A stretch of DNA of 64,000 nt from Erythrobacter sp. (GTDB lineage Bacteria > Pseudomonadota > Alphaproteobacteria > Sphingomonadales > Sphingomonadaceae), in the NCBI GenBank assembly GCA_009993635.1, contig JAACTC010000009.1:62001-126000 (forward strand), written 5' to 3'. This document shows, piece after piece, positions 17,772-25,975 of the stretch (position 1 is its first letter; every line of letters begins with the position of its first letter). The position numbers and the translations under genes were made by a program. The notes under the pieces are model-generated. The model had not been told where the DNA came from. It worked only from the letters and a program-made list of their open reading frames with translations, and did not search any database.

Positions 17772-18581
17772 ATGGACACGATCGTCACCGCCATCCTGCT
17801 CGGCATCCTCGAAGGCCTGACCGAGTTTCTGCCCGTCTCCTCGACCGGGCACCTGATTCTGGCGCAGGCATGGTTCGGTTACGATCCGGCGCAGTGGCGC
17901 CAGTTCAACATCCTGATCCAGCTCGGCGCGATCATGGCGGTGGTGGTCACCTATTTCAAAACCTTCTGGACGATGGGCATCGGCCTGCTGCGGGGCGAAC
18001 AGAAGTCGTTCCGCTTCGTACGCAATATCCTGCTCGCCTTCATGCCGGCAGCGGTGATCGGGTTGCTGATCCTCGATGTGATCGACGCGATGCTGGAAAG
18101 CCCCACCGTGGTCGCCATCGCGCTGATCGTGGGCGGGATCGCGATCCTCGTGCTCGAACGCACGATTCCCACGCGCGAGGAGCAGGGCGTCGAAGCCCTG
18201 TCGTGGAAGGCCGCGATCGGCGTCGGCCTGGTCCAGTGCCTTGCGATGATTCCGGGCACCAGCCGTTCGGGCGCGACCATCATGGGTGCACTCGCGATGG
18301 GCGTCGGCCGCAAGACGGCGGCCGAATTCTCGTTCTTCCTCGCGGTGCCCACCATGCTGGGGGCGTCGGTGGTCAAGATCTTCCAGGAGCCCGACCTGCT
18401 TGCCGGGACCGCTGCCATCGGCTGGACCGAGATTGCGCTGGGCTTCTTCTCCAGCTTCGTGGTCGCGCTGATCGTGGTGCGTGCATTTGTCGCCTATGTC
18501 AGCAAACGCGGTTTCGCGCCCTTTGCCTGGTACCGGATCGTGATCGGCGCGATCTCGCTTGGCTGGCTGGCAATGCGCTGA
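17772..18581 (+). CDS. uppP: Undecaprenyl-diphosphatase UppP/BacA
   Basis: 269 residues, eight or so transmembrane helices. It recycles undecaprenyl pyrophosphate to the monophosphate carrier used for peptidoglycan, O-antigen and other glycans. Both active-site regions are intact: GILEGLTEFLPVSSTGHL near residue 11 and PGTSRSGATIMGALAMG near residue 161, with the conserved Glu, Ser and Arg residues. Length is typical. Confidence 0.97.
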   Translation: MDTIVTAILLGILEGLTEFLPVSSTGHLILAQAWFGYDPAQWRQFNILIQLGAIMAVVVTYFKTFWTMGIGLLRGEQKSFRFVRNILLAFMPAAVIGLLILDVIDAMLESPTVVAIALIVGGIAILVLERTIPTREEQGVEALSWKAAIGVGLVQCLAMIPGTSRSGATIMGALAMGVGRKTAAEFSFFLAVPTMLGASVVKIFQEPDLLAGTAAIGWTEIALGFFSSFVVALIVVRAFVAYVSKRGFAPFAWYRIVIGAISLGWLAMR

Positions 18582-18641
18582 TGTCGCACGCGATTATCGA
18601 CTGGACGCGTTCGGGGGAACCAAGCGCCATTTCGGCCATTA

Positions 18642-18676
18642 CGAAATTCGACAAACATCAACTTTCTCGAATTTCG
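18642..18676. promoter_or_regulatory. Perfect inverted repeat directly before a small membrane ORF
   Basis: CGAAATTCGA (18642-18651) and TCGAATTTCG (18667-18676) are exact reverse complements, 15 bases apart, in an AT-richer spot. The second arm ends 11 bases before the ATG at 18688, in the place of the ribosome-binding site, which otherwise lacks a Shine-Dalgarno match. It could be a regulator's binding site or an mRNA hairpin that limits translation; sequence alone does not decide. Confidence 0.5.
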
Positions 18677-18687
18677 CGTGCAATTTT

Positions 18688-18942
18688 ATGGGCCTACTTA
18701 TTCTTATCTGCAGCGGCGCCGTGCTTGGCTGGCTGGTTGCGCTCGTGACCGGCGCTGAAAGCCACCGGGCGGCCTGGCTGCGGGTCATCGTGGGTGCCGG
18801 GTCCACCTTGCTGTCGGGCATCGCCGTCAGCCGCGTGCCGCTGATCGATTCGCTGGGTGCCAACGCGCTGATCGTTGCCTTGGCCAGCGGCTGCGCGGCA
18901 TTGATGCTGGTGTCGCTGGTGGACAAATATCCGACCCGCTGA
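18688..18942 (+). CDS. Small membrane protein, unknown function
   Basis: 84 residues with three predicted transmembrane helices (about 1-20, 30-48 and 55-78), few charges, ending LVDKYPTR. ATG 18688 gives the membrane protein without the unlikely polar leader of the longer reading frame. Glycine spacing in GAVLGWLVALVTG and GAGSTLLSGIAVSRV is loosely like the GlsB/YeaQ group of small stress-associated membrane proteins, but the match is too weak to name it. Translation signals are poor apart from the upstream hairpin. Confidence 0.55.
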   Translation: MGLLILICSGAVLGWLVALVTGAESHRAAWLRVIVGAGSTLLSGIAVSRVPLIDSLGANALIVALASGCAALMLVSLVDKYPTR

Positions 18943-19047
18943 ATCTGTCGGAAAAGTGACGCGATGACCAGAATGAGGCAAGTTTCTGGTATCCATGTGG
19001 CGAAAAGATGGCTATGCGGAACCCCCAACCAACCTAGGGGAAGAATC

Positions 19048-19302
19048 ATGAAGACCACTTTCAAAGCTGCCATCCTCGCATCGACCGTCGTTCTGGGCCT
19101 CAGCGTCGCCGCTTGCGGTGAAACCGAAACCACCGAAGCCGACACCACCGCTGAAGAGCCGATGGCTGAAGAAGTGATCGTCGAAGAAGAGCCGATGACC
19201 GACGACGCGATGACCGACGACACCATGACCGACGACGCGATGACCGACGACGCGATGACCGACGAACCGGCCGCCGAGTCGACCGACGACGCCGCGATGT
19301 AA
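19048..19302 (+). CDS. Small acidic lipoprotein with MTDDA repeats
   Basis: 84 residues. Lipoprotein signal peptide MKTTFKAAILASTVVLGLSV with lipobox VAAC (Cys25). The mature part is only about 60 residues, nearly all Glu, Asp, Thr, Ala and Met, with five tandem copies of a MTDDA-type unit, so it is surely unstructured and strongly negative. AGGGGAAG precedes ATG 19048; an open frame to 18964 is ignored because it would bury the signal peptide. A strong terminator follows. Similar in style to the lipoprotein at 22897-23226. Function unknown; a cation-binding or spacer role at the envelope is a guess. Confidence 0.8.
   Translation: MKTTFKAAILASTVVLGLSVAACGETETTEADTTAEEPMAEEVIVEEEPMTDDAMTDDTMTDDAMTDDAMTDEPAAESTDDAAM
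19195..19269 (+). repeat. Five tandem 15-bp repeats inside lipoprotein gene
   Basis: Unit ATGACCGACGACGCG starting at 19195, 19210, 19225, 19240 and 19255; copies 1, 3 and 4 are identical, copies 2 and 5 diverge at the end. The unit length keeps frame, so copy-number change would lengthen or shorten the acidic tail by five residues. Confidence 0.9.
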
Positions 19303-19326
19303 TCGTTTCATCTTCGGATGAATGGA

Positions 19327-19359
19327 CCGGCCCCGAAGCGATTCGGGGCCGGTTTTTTT
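19327..19359 (+). terminator. Rho-independent terminator after MTDDA lipoprotein
   Basis: Perfect 11-bp stem CCGGCCCCGAA (19327-19337) with TTCGGGGCCGG (19342-19352), 4-base loop GCGA, followed by seven T (19353-19359). The strongest intrinsic terminator seen in the window. It also separates this gene from phhA, which converges from the right. Confidence 0.93.
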
Positions 19360-19405
19360 ATAGGCTGAATGGTGCGCTGCCCTTGGCCGTAGCGCCCTGC
19401 GGAGC

Positions 19406-20344
19406 TCAGACCGGGCGCGCGTCGCTACCCCGGCCGCCCCGCAGCAGGTATTCCTGCGAACCGACATTGACCACCGAATCGCTGTCGAGCACCGCTGCAT
19501 TGGCATAGGTGAAACCGACCGGCAGGCTTTCGTACAGCGGCTCGAAATCGCGCTTCACCGTACGGCGATAGAGATCTTCGAAGCTCTCGATGACGAAATA
19601 GGTCGGCTGCAAATCGCTGATGACGTAATCCGTGCGCATAACCCGGTCGACGTCCAGCATGATCCGGTTGGGGCTCTTCGCTTCCACCGAAAACACCGTC
19701 TCGGTTGGTCCGGAAAGAATGCCGGCGCCATAGGCGCGCAGGCCCTGTTCTTCCATGATCAGGCCGAATTCCACCGTATACCAGTAGAGCGCGCCAAGCG
19801 CCTTCAGGCGGTTGTGCTTGAGCGCGCGCCAGCCAGCACGGCCATATTCCTGCATATAGTCAGCAAATACCGGATTGGTCAGCATCGGAACGTGGCCGAA
19901 CACGTCGTGGAAAACGTCTGGTTCCTGGATGTAGTCGAAGGTTTCGCGCGTGCGGATGAAGTTGCCCGCCGGAAAACGGCGGTTGGCGAGGTGCCAGAAA
20001 AAGATGTGATCGGGGATCAGCATGGGCACGGGCACCACGCTCCACCCGGTCAGCTTGCCGAGGTCTTCCGACAATTCATGGAAGTCGGGCACCCCGCCGG
20101 TTCCCAGATCGAGCCGGTCGAGCCCTTCCATGAACGCGCTCGCCGCGCGGCCGGGCAGAACCTCCATCTGGCGGGCGAACAGATCGTCCCAGATCTTGTC
20201 GTCTTCACTGTCGTACTCGGTCTGCTTGGGCTCCAGCCAATCTTCGCCGATGTGCGAAGGGCGTTTGAGCGGGGCGGTGAAAACTTCGTCTTCCACCACG
20301 GGGATGCGCGAAAAGTCGGGCTCTATGTCGGTCACAGCATTCAT
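19406..20344 (-). CDS. phhA: Phenylalanine 4-monooxygenase
   Basis: 312 residues from ATG 20344. Pterin- and iron-dependent hydroxylase turning phenylalanine into tyrosine, the first step of phenylalanine breakdown. The facial triad is present: His146 and His151 in FHDVFGHVPML and Glu192 in YWYTVEFGL. Bacterial single-domain form without an ACT regulatory domain; length normal. The frame continues 12 codons upstream, but MNAVTDIEPDF fits homologues better. No phhB (pterin dehydratase) or Lrp-type regulator lies next to it. Confidence 0.95.
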   Translation of the reverse strand: MNAVTDIEPDFSRIPVVEDEVFTAPLKRPSHIGEDWLEPKQTEYDSEDDKIWDDLFARQMEVLPGRAASAFMEGLDRLDLGTGGVPDFHELSEDLGKLTGWSVVPVPMLIPDHIFFWHLANRRFPAGNFIRTRETFDYIQEPDVFHDVFGHVPMLTNPVFADYMQEYGRAGWRALKHNRLKALGALYWYTVEFGLIMEEQGLRAYGAGILSGPTETVFSVEAKSPNRIMLDVDRVMRTDYVISDLQPTYFVIESFEDLYRRTVKRDFEPLYESLPVGFTYANAAVLDSDSVVNVGSQEYLLRGGRGSDARPV

Positions 20345-20430
20345 TCTGAAGAGAGTAGCATTTCCGCCCCAGCGGTACAATTTATCCCTTACAAACCTCT
20401 AAAGACGCGCGCAGATGCCGATGCGCCGGG

Positions 20431-21651
20431 TCAGCCCGCGCGCTCGAAAATGGCGGCGAGGCCCTGACCGCCGCCGATGCACATTGTTTCGAGCGCATAG
20501 CGCCCCTGCCGGCGGTGCAGTTCGTGCGCCATGTCTGCCAGAATGCGCACCCCCGTCGCGCCGATCGGATGGCCGAGCGAGATGCCCGATCCGTTGACGT
20601 TGAGCATGTCGCGGCGCGAATCGTCCTCGCTCCAGCCCCAGCCCTTGAGCACGGCGAGCACCTGCGGTGCGAAGGCTTCGTTCAGTTCGACGAGGTCGAT
20701 GTCGTCCCAGCTTCGGCCGGTGCGGGCGAACAGCCGCTCGGTCGCCGGAACCGGGCCGATACCCATGCGCGCAGGGTCGCAGCCCGCGGCAGCCCAGCCA
20801 TCGAACCACAGCATCGGTTCGAGGCCCAGCTCGGCCAGCTTGTCCTCCGCGACCACCAGGCACGCGGCGGCGGCATCGTTCTGCTGGCTGGCATTGCCTG
20901 CGGTGACGATCCCGTCTTTCTCGATTGCGCGCAAGGCGCCGAGCGATTCCATGGACGCATCGGCGCGGTAGCCTTCATCGCGGTCGAACCGGATCGGGTC
21001 TTTCCGGCGCTGCGGCACATCGACCGGCACCAGCTGCGCGTCGAACTTGCCCGCATCCCATGCAGCGGCGGCCTTCTGGTGCGAGGAGACGGCGTAATCA
21101 TCCGCCGCCTCGCGCGAAATATCGTAATCCTTGGCGAGATTTTCCGCAGTTTCGATCATGCCCGAGATGACCCCGAAACGCTCGATCGGTTGGCTCATCA
21201 GCCGCCCGCGCGTCAGCCGGTCATACAGCGCCATGTCGCCCATCTTCGCACCGTGGCGGGCCTTGGTGGTGTAATGTTCGACATTGGACATCGACTCGAC
21301 GCCGCCAGCCAGCACGCAGTCCGCCGCGCCGGTTTGCACCATCATCGCCGCCTCGATCACCGCCTGCAGGCCCGAACCGCAGCGCCGGTCGAGCTGGAAG
21401 CCGGGGGTTTCGATCGGCATACCCGCCGCCAGCCACGCCCAGCGCCCGATGGCGGGCGCTTCGCCGCTGCCATAGCCCTGCGCGAAAACCACATCGTCGA
21501 CCCGCGACGGATCGACGCCAGAGCGGCTGACCAGCGCCTCGATGATGATCGCGGCCAGCGGCCCCGCCTCAAGCGAGGTCAGCGTGCCGAGAAACCGCCC
21601 CACCGGCGTGCGCAGGGGGGAAACGATGGCCGCGCGGCGAAGCGTGCTCAT
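20431..21651 (-). CDS. Acetyl-CoA C-acetyltransferase (thiolase)
   Basis: 406 residues. Thiolase with nucleophile Cys91 in LDRRCGSGLQA, NGSGISLGHPIGATG and the C-terminal METMCIGGGQGLAAIFE. ATG 21651 overlaps the acyl-CoA dehydrogenase stop as ATGA, which fixes the start although the frame runs on to 21924. Together with that dehydrogenase it makes a two-gene beta-oxidation unit; hydratase and hydroxyacyl-CoA dehydrogenase must come from elsewhere. Chain-length specificity cannot be told. Confidence 0.95.
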   Translation of the reverse strand: MSTLRRAAIVSPLRTPVGRFLGTLTSLEAGPLAAIIIEALVSRSGVDPSRVDDVVFAQGYGSGEAPAIGRWAWLAAGMPIETPGFQLDRRCGSGLQAVIEAAMMVQTGAADCVLAGGVESMSNVEHYTTKARHGAKMGDMALYDRLTRGRLMSQPIERFGVISGMIETAENLAKDYDISREAADDYAVSSHQKAAAAWDAGKFDAQLVPVDVPQRRKDPIRFDRDEGYRADASMESLGALRAIEKDGIVTAGNASQQNDAAAACLVVAEDKLAELGLEPMLWFDGWAAAGCDPARMGIGPVPATERLFARTGRSWDDIDLVELNEAFAPQVLAVLKGWGWSEDDSRRDMLNVNGSGISLGHPIGATGVRILADMAHELHRRQGRYALETMCIGGGQGLAAIFERAG

Positions 21652-22817
21652 GCCTGGCCTCCCGCTGCGAAGTTGCGCAGCATCGCCTTGGCGATCACCA
21701 GCTGCATGATCTGGCTGGTGCCTTCGTAGATCGTGTAAATTCGGCTGTCGCGATAGAAGCGTTCCGCCTCGTATTCCGCAAGGTAGCCCGCGCCTCCGTG
21801 TATCTGCACGCAGCGGTCGGCCACCCGGTTGCACATCTCGGACGCGAACAGCTTGGTGCTGGCGGCGGGCAGCAGTGAAGGCTCGCCCGCGTCGACCTTT
21901 GCCGTGGCATCCTTGAGCATGCATTCGGCGGCGTAGATTTCCGCCTCGCTGTCCGCCAGCATCGCCTGGATCAGCTGGAACTGGGTGATTGCCTCGCCGA
22001 ACGCCTTGCGCTCAGTCGCGTACTTCATCGCGGTGTCGAGGATGCGCCGCGCATAGCCGGCGCTCGCCGCCGCGACCGAAAGCCGACCATTGTCGAGGCT
22101 CATCATCGCGGTGCGGAAGCCCTGTCCTTCCTCGCCGCCAAGCAGCGCATCGCCATCAACCCGCACATCGTCGAGATAGATGTCCGCGATCTGGCTGCCT
22201 TCCTGGCCCATCTTCTTGTCGGGCTTGCCCACGGTGACACCGGCCTTTTCCATATCGACGAGGAAGGCGGAGACATGCGCGTTCTTGGGTAGCGCCTCCT
22301 TGCTGGTGCGCGCCATGATCAGGCCGAGCTTCGCGAAGGGGGCGTTGGTGATATACCGCTTCGACCCGTTGAGGACGTAGCCATTGCCGTCCTTCACCGC
22401 CGTGGTCTGCATCGCGGCGCTATCGCTCCCGCTGCCCGGCTCGGTCAGGCCGAAACAGGCGATCTCGCCCGCTGCGAGGCGCGGAAGCCACTCGGCCTTC
22501 TGTTCTTCGGTGCCCGAATTCTTCAGCGCGGTGCACACCATGCCCAAGTTGATCGAGGTGATCGAACGATAGGCGGGCAGCGCGTAGGAGAGCACGCGGA
22601 TCGTCTCGACATATTGCGAGGTGTTCATGCCTGCGCCGCCGTATTCCTCGGGCATGGTCAGGCCGAACAGGCCCATCTCACGCATCTCGTCGAGGATTTC
22701 GGCGGGAATCTCGTTCGCGGCGATGACGTCCTTTTCAGCCGGGATCAGCCGCTCGTGGATGTAGCGCCACAGCTGCTGGATAAACTGGTCGAAAGTATCC
22801 GCGTCCATTCCCGACAT
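21648..22817 (-). CDS. Acyl-CoA dehydrogenase
   Basis: 389 residues, FAD-dependent. Contains the helical N-domain (LDEMREMGLFGLTMPEEYGG), the beta-domain signature CFGLTEPGSGSD (around residue 135), the C-terminal ERKAFGEAITQFQ and the catalytic-base region YTIYEGTSQIMQL. It oxidises acyl-CoA to enoyl-CoA, passing electrons to ETF. First gene of a coupled pair with the thiolase downstream. Confidence 0.95.
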   Translation of the reverse strand: MSGMDADTFDQFIQQLWRYIHERLIPAEKDVIAANEIPAEILDEMREMGLFGLTMPEEYGGAGMNTSQYVETIRVLSYALPAYRSITSINLGMVCTALKNSGTEEQKAEWLPRLAAGEIACFGLTEPGSGSDSAAMQTTAVKDGNGYVLNGSKRYITNAPFAKLGLIMARTSKEALPKNAHVSAFLVDMEKAGVTVGKPDKKMGQEGSQIADIYLDDVRVDGDALLGGEEGQGFRTAMMSLDNGRLSVAAASAGYARRILDTAMKYATERKAFGEAITQFQLIQAMLADSEAEIYAAECMLKDATAKVDAGEPSLLPAASTKLFASEMCNRVADRCVQIHGGAGYLAEYEAERFYRDSRIYTIYEGTSQIMQLVIAKAMLRNFAAGGQA

Positions 22818-22860
22818 GATGGTCCTTTTCCTGGCCTTGTTTGAGTGTCGCGTGAGACAG

Positions 22861-22891
22861 CCGGGGCGGCCTTTCGTGCGGGCCGCCCCGG
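22861..22891 (-). terminator. Strong hairpin after small lipoprotein gene
   Basis: Perfect 11-bp GC stem CCGGGGCGGCC (22861-22871) with GGCCGCCCCGG (22881-22891), 9-base loop, placed 6 bases after the stop of the lipoprotein on the minus strand. The run after the stem is CTGTCTC, so the U tract is poor; it may act with Rho or as a 3' stabiliser. Confidence 0.6.
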
Positions 22892-22896
22892 AATGC

Positions 22897-23226
22897 TCAA
22901 TTTTCGGTTTTCATGTTGTCCAGCTCAGCGCGAACGTCGTCGGCGGCAGCAGCGGCCGCTTCGGCATCGGTCTGCATCTTTTCACGCTCGGCAGCCTGGC
23001 GCTCTTCGATGGCGGCGGGGTCTTCCTCGACCGGGGCGGGCATCGGTGCCGGGGTGGCAACCGAATCGTCTTCCACCGGTTCTTCGCTGACGTCGCTCAG
23101 CGCGTCGTCGGAGACGATTTCGACATCTTCGGCGACCACTTCGTCGCTGGCGTCATCCGAATCGCCACAGGCGGCAAGCGCCAGCGCGCTCGCGCCGATC
23201 AGCCCGATACGTACGGTAAATTTCAT
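22897..23226 (-). CDS. Small acidic lipoprotein with coiled-coil tail
   Basis: 109 residues. Signal peptide MKFTVRIGLIGASALALAAC with lipobox LAAC (Cys20). The mature protein has an Asp/Glu/Val-rich stretch (GDSDDASDEVVAEDVEIVSDD broken over residues 21-41), a Pro-rich hinge, and a C-terminal Ala/Glu/Lys helix (AAIEERQAAEREKMQTDAEA onward) that looks like a coiled coil. GGAGG sits 7 bases before ATG 23226; the longer frame to 23355 is rejected for that reason. No family recognised. Confidence 0.78.
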   Translation of the reverse strand: MKFTVRIGLIGASALALAACGDSDDASDEVVAEDVEIVSDDALSDVSEEPVEDDSVATPAPMPAPVEEDPAAIEERQAAEREKMQTDAEAAAAAADDVRAELDNMKTEN

Positions 23227-23376
23227 CTGCCCATCCTCCGTTTGAATATCCTGCGCCGGTGCGGCCTGACGCCGAACGCGCTGGCGCGAATTAAGCAGAC
23301 GCGAACGCGCCGGGCAAAGGGAAAAGCGGGGGATGCTTAGCGGTGTGTTTACCATTCCCCGCTACCGCTTGCACAC

Positions 23377-24387
23377 ATGACCCAAGCTCGCGACCGCTCC
23401 ACGCATCCGTTCGCCAATCGGCCTTCGCTGTTTCGCCCGTCGATGATCGCCGCCGTGCTGGTCGCGGTCGCGGCAGTCGCGCTGATCCCGATTGCCGCGC
23501 TGATGGCGCAGTCCGCGCCTGCGCCCTTCACCGTGGTGGAGACGAACCGGGGCTACGCCTCGCTGCAGGCCGCAGTCGATGCGATCGGCAACGGAGAGGG
23601 CCGGATCGCGATCGCTCCGGGCAAATACCGCCAGTGCGCGGTACAAAAGGCCGGGCGTATCGCCTATCTGGCGAGCGAGCCGGGATCGGTCGAGTTCACC
23701 GGCACCGCGTGCGAGGGCAAGGCTGCTTTGGTGCTGCGCGGCGACGAAGCGAGCGTTTCGGGCCTGATCTTCAGCAATATCACCGTGCCCGATGGTAACG
23801 GCGCCGGCATCCGCCAGGAAGCGGGCAGCCTGACCGTAGCGAACACCTGGTTCCGCGACAGCGAACAGGGCATCCTGACCGCGCACGATCCGATGATGCG
23901 GCTGGTGATCGACCGGTCCACTTTTACCCGGCTGGGCACCTGCGAGAACTCCGCAGGCTGCGCCCATTCGATCTACACCGGCGATATCGGCCACCTGCGC
24001 GTGACCCGCAGCCGGTTCGAACAGGGCACCGGTGGCCATTATCTGAAGGCGCGCGCTGCGATGGTGGAAATCGCCGCGTGCAGTTTCGACGATTCGAACG
24101 GCCGCGCGACCAATTACATGATCGACCTGCCCCAGGGCGCACGCGGCCAGATCACCAATAACTGGTTCGTGCAGGGGCAGGACAAGGAAAACTATTCCGC
24201 CTTCATCGCAGTCGGCGCGGAAGAACAGACGCACAGTTCCGACGGGCTGACGATTGCGGGCAATGATGCGCGCTTCGTGCCGTCGGTCTCGCGCCGCTCT
24301 GCCTTCGTGGCCGACTGGACCGGGGCAAGCCTGCGGATCGCGGACAACCGGCTGGGCAACGGCCTGACGCCGTTCGAGCGGCGCTAG
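23377..24387 (+). CDS. Exported right-handed parallel beta-helix protein
   Basis: 336 residues. A basic N-terminus of 21 residues precedes a hydrophobic segment (about 22-45) ending LMAQSAPAP, either a signal peptide or an anchor. From residue 60 a pectin-lyase-type beta-helix is suggested by regular short turns with Asn, Gly and hydrophobics (YASLQAAVDAIGNGEGRIAIAPG; VSGLIFSNITV; LTVANTWFRDSEQGI; LRVTRSRFEQGTGGHYLKAR; GQITNNWFVQG). Such folds bind or cleave polysaccharide, but no clear catalytic Asp/Lys/Arg set is seen. It converges with the GNAT gene; the stop codons share CTAG (4-base tail overlap). Confidence 0.8.
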   Translation: MTQARDRSTHPFANRPSLFRPSMIAAVLVAVAAVALIPIAALMAQSAPAPFTVVETNRGYASLQAAVDAIGNGEGRIAIAPGKYRQCAVQKAGRIAYLASEPGSVEFTGTACEGKAALVLRGDEASVSGLIFSNITVPDGNGAGIRQEAGSLTVANTWFRDSEQGILTAHDPMMRLVIDRSTFTRLGTCENSAGCAHSIYTGDIGHLRVTRSRFEQGTGGHYLKARAAMVEIAACSFDDSNGRATNYMIDLPQGARGQITNNWFVQGQDKENYSAFIAVGAEEQTHSSDGLTIAGNDARFVPSVSRRSAFVADWTGASLRIADNRLGNGLTPFERR

Positions 24388-24905
24388 CCCCTGGCAGGCG
24401 TGCCGAAGCCCGGCGCGTAGGCGACTTCGCCATGCGGGCACGGACCGTCATCGAGAACGCGGATCTGAAAATACTCTGGCGGCACGCCGGGCAGCACGAG
24501 ATCGGGCTCGCACCTGAAGCCGAAGCGTTCGTAATAGCCCGGATCGCCCAGCAGCACGAGACCCTTCGCGCCCATCGCGATCATCCGCTCGATCCCGTCT
24601 TCCGCCAGCTGCGAGCCGATTCCGGTGCGCTGGCGGGTGGGGATTACCGATACCGGGCCCACGGCATACCAGCCTTCGGTTCCGTCGGAGATGGTGATCG
24701 GGGAAAAGGCAATATGGCCGACGATCGCTTCGTCCATGTTGGTTGCCACCAGCGATAGCGTGAGATCGCCATCGGCCCGCAGCGCGTTGACGATTTCCTG
24801 TTCGTTACCGTCGGCGTGCTTCGCCTTCGCGAATGCCGCCTGGGTGAGGGCATAGATCGCGGGAACATCCTGGGGACGCTCTTCCCGAATTGCCATTTTC
24901 CTCAT
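24384..24905 (-). CDS. GNAT-family N-acetyltransferase (YhbS-like)
   Basis: 173 residues. GNAT fold with the acetyl-CoA loop RQRTGIGSQL (about 91-100), preceded by VGHIAFSPITI and AVGPVSVIPT and followed by LVLLGDPGYYERFGF, the pattern of the YhbS subgroup. Substrate unknown. ATG 24905 overlaps the ribA stop as ATGA; a second ATG at 24896 has GAGG closer and is also possible. Coupling places it in the xthA-ribA-GNAT transcript. Confidence 0.88.
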   Translation of the reverse strand: MRKMAIREERPQDVPAIYALTQAAFAKAKHADGNEQEIVNALRADGDLTLSLVATNMDEAIVGHIAFSPITISDGTEGWYAVGPVSVIPTRQRTGIGSQLAEDGIERMIAMGAKGLVLLGDPGYYERFGFRCEPDLVLPGVPPEYFQIRVLDDGPCPHGEVAYAPGFGTPARG

Positions 24906-25975
24906 GGCAGAAGGTGCCCGGAACGGTCGCGCTTGGTCGCCAGATAGCGTGCATTGTGGGGGTTTTTGCCCGTGCTCAAGGGTACTCTTTCGATAATGTC
25001 GATGTCTTGCTGGGCCAGCGCGGTAAGCTTCGCCGGGTTGTTCGTCAGCAGACGTATACGTGAAATCCCCAGTATTGAGAGCATCCGTCCCGCCACGGGA
25101 AAGTCGCGCGCTTCGTCTGGCAGGCCCAGCCGCTGGTTCGCCGCGACCGTATCGTGGCCCATTTCCTGCAGCTGATAGGCGCGCAGCTTGTTGACCAGGC
25201 CGATGCCGCGCCCTTCCTGGCGAAGATACAGGATCACGCCGTATCCGCCCTTGGCCGCTTCCTCCGCACAGGCCGCCAGCGCGGAATCGAGCTGCGGCCC
25301 GCAATCGCATTTGAGGCTGCCGAACACATCGCCGGTCAGGCATTCGGAATGGACCCGTACCACCGGCACCATGTCCGCGCTTTGCCGCCCGACGATCAGC
25401 GCGGCGTGCTCGCGCAAGTCCGCGGGTGAGCGGAAGATCGCAATCTCGGCGTGTTCGGCGGCGGCGGTGGGCAGCCTGGTGCGCGCCGCGATGTGCAGGC
25501 TGCCGGGCGATGCGAAGGCGGCAAGATCGGAGGTGGAGACCGATACCGGTTCATCGGCGGGGGTGGCCCCGATCAGGAATGCCGGCAGGATGCCCGCAAG
25601 CCGGGCGATCTCCAGCGCGGTGAGCGGCCACTGATCATCGGGCAGCGGGAGCGCGCGGAACGGCCCCTTGAGCGGATTGGTAAGATCGAGTGCCGGGTCC
25701 GCGACCAGCCGCCCCAGATCGAGAGAGAACGGTTCTGCCCCCTCTATCAGCACCGGCGAATGCGGCACGGCTGCCGCGCGCTGGTTGGCGAGCCCGAGGG
25801 TCTGCGCGCGCGCGGCGGAAATCAGCATCGTGTCGGCCATGGTTTCGGGCGTCGATGCGGTTTCCACCGGCAGCAGGGGGGGCGCCCCGTCCACGCAGAT
25901 CGGCCAGCCGTGGCGCAATGCGTCTATCGCCTGCGCCAGCGCCCGGGGCGATCCGCCGGGCGGATTCGCGCTCAA
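24902..25975 (-). CDS. ribA: GTP cyclohydrolase II
   Basis: 357 residues. First enzyme of riboflavin synthesis. The C-terminal half has the zinc site HSECLTGDVFGSLKCDCGPQ (Cys212, Cys223, Cys225) and LYLRQEGRGIGLVNKLRAY. The N-terminal 150 residues resemble the inactive DHBP-synthase-like domain found in sphingomonad RibA. No ATG fits; the likely start is TTG 25975, overlapping the xthA stop as TTGA. The frame further upstream lies antisense-free but inside xthA and reads as low-complexity Arg-rich sequence, so it is rejected. Confidence 0.9.
   Translation of the reverse strand: MSANPPGGSPRALAQAIDALRHGWPICVDGAPPLLPVETASTPETMADTMLISAARAQTLGLANQRAAAVPHSPVLIEGAEPFSLDLGRLVADPALDLTNPLKGPFRALPLPDDQWPLTALEIARLAGILPAFLIGATPADEPVSVSTSDLAAFASPGSLHIAARTRLPTAAAEHAEIAIFRSPADLREHAALIVGRQSADMVPVVRVHSECLTGDVFGSLKCDCGPQLDSALAACAEEAAKGGYGVILYLRQEGRGIGLVNKLRAYQLQEMGHDTVAANQRLGLPDEARDFPVAGRMLSILGISRIRLLTNNPAKLTALAQQDIDIIERVPLSTGKNPHNARYLATKRDRSGHLLP

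Noticed and set aside
19195..19269. CRISPR-like array
   Set aside because: The 15-bp repeats are contiguous with no spacers and are part of a reading frame.
8673..21651. Recent duplication of the two thiolase genes
   Set aside because: They differ in length and throughout the sequence outside catalytic motifs, and have unrelated neighbours.
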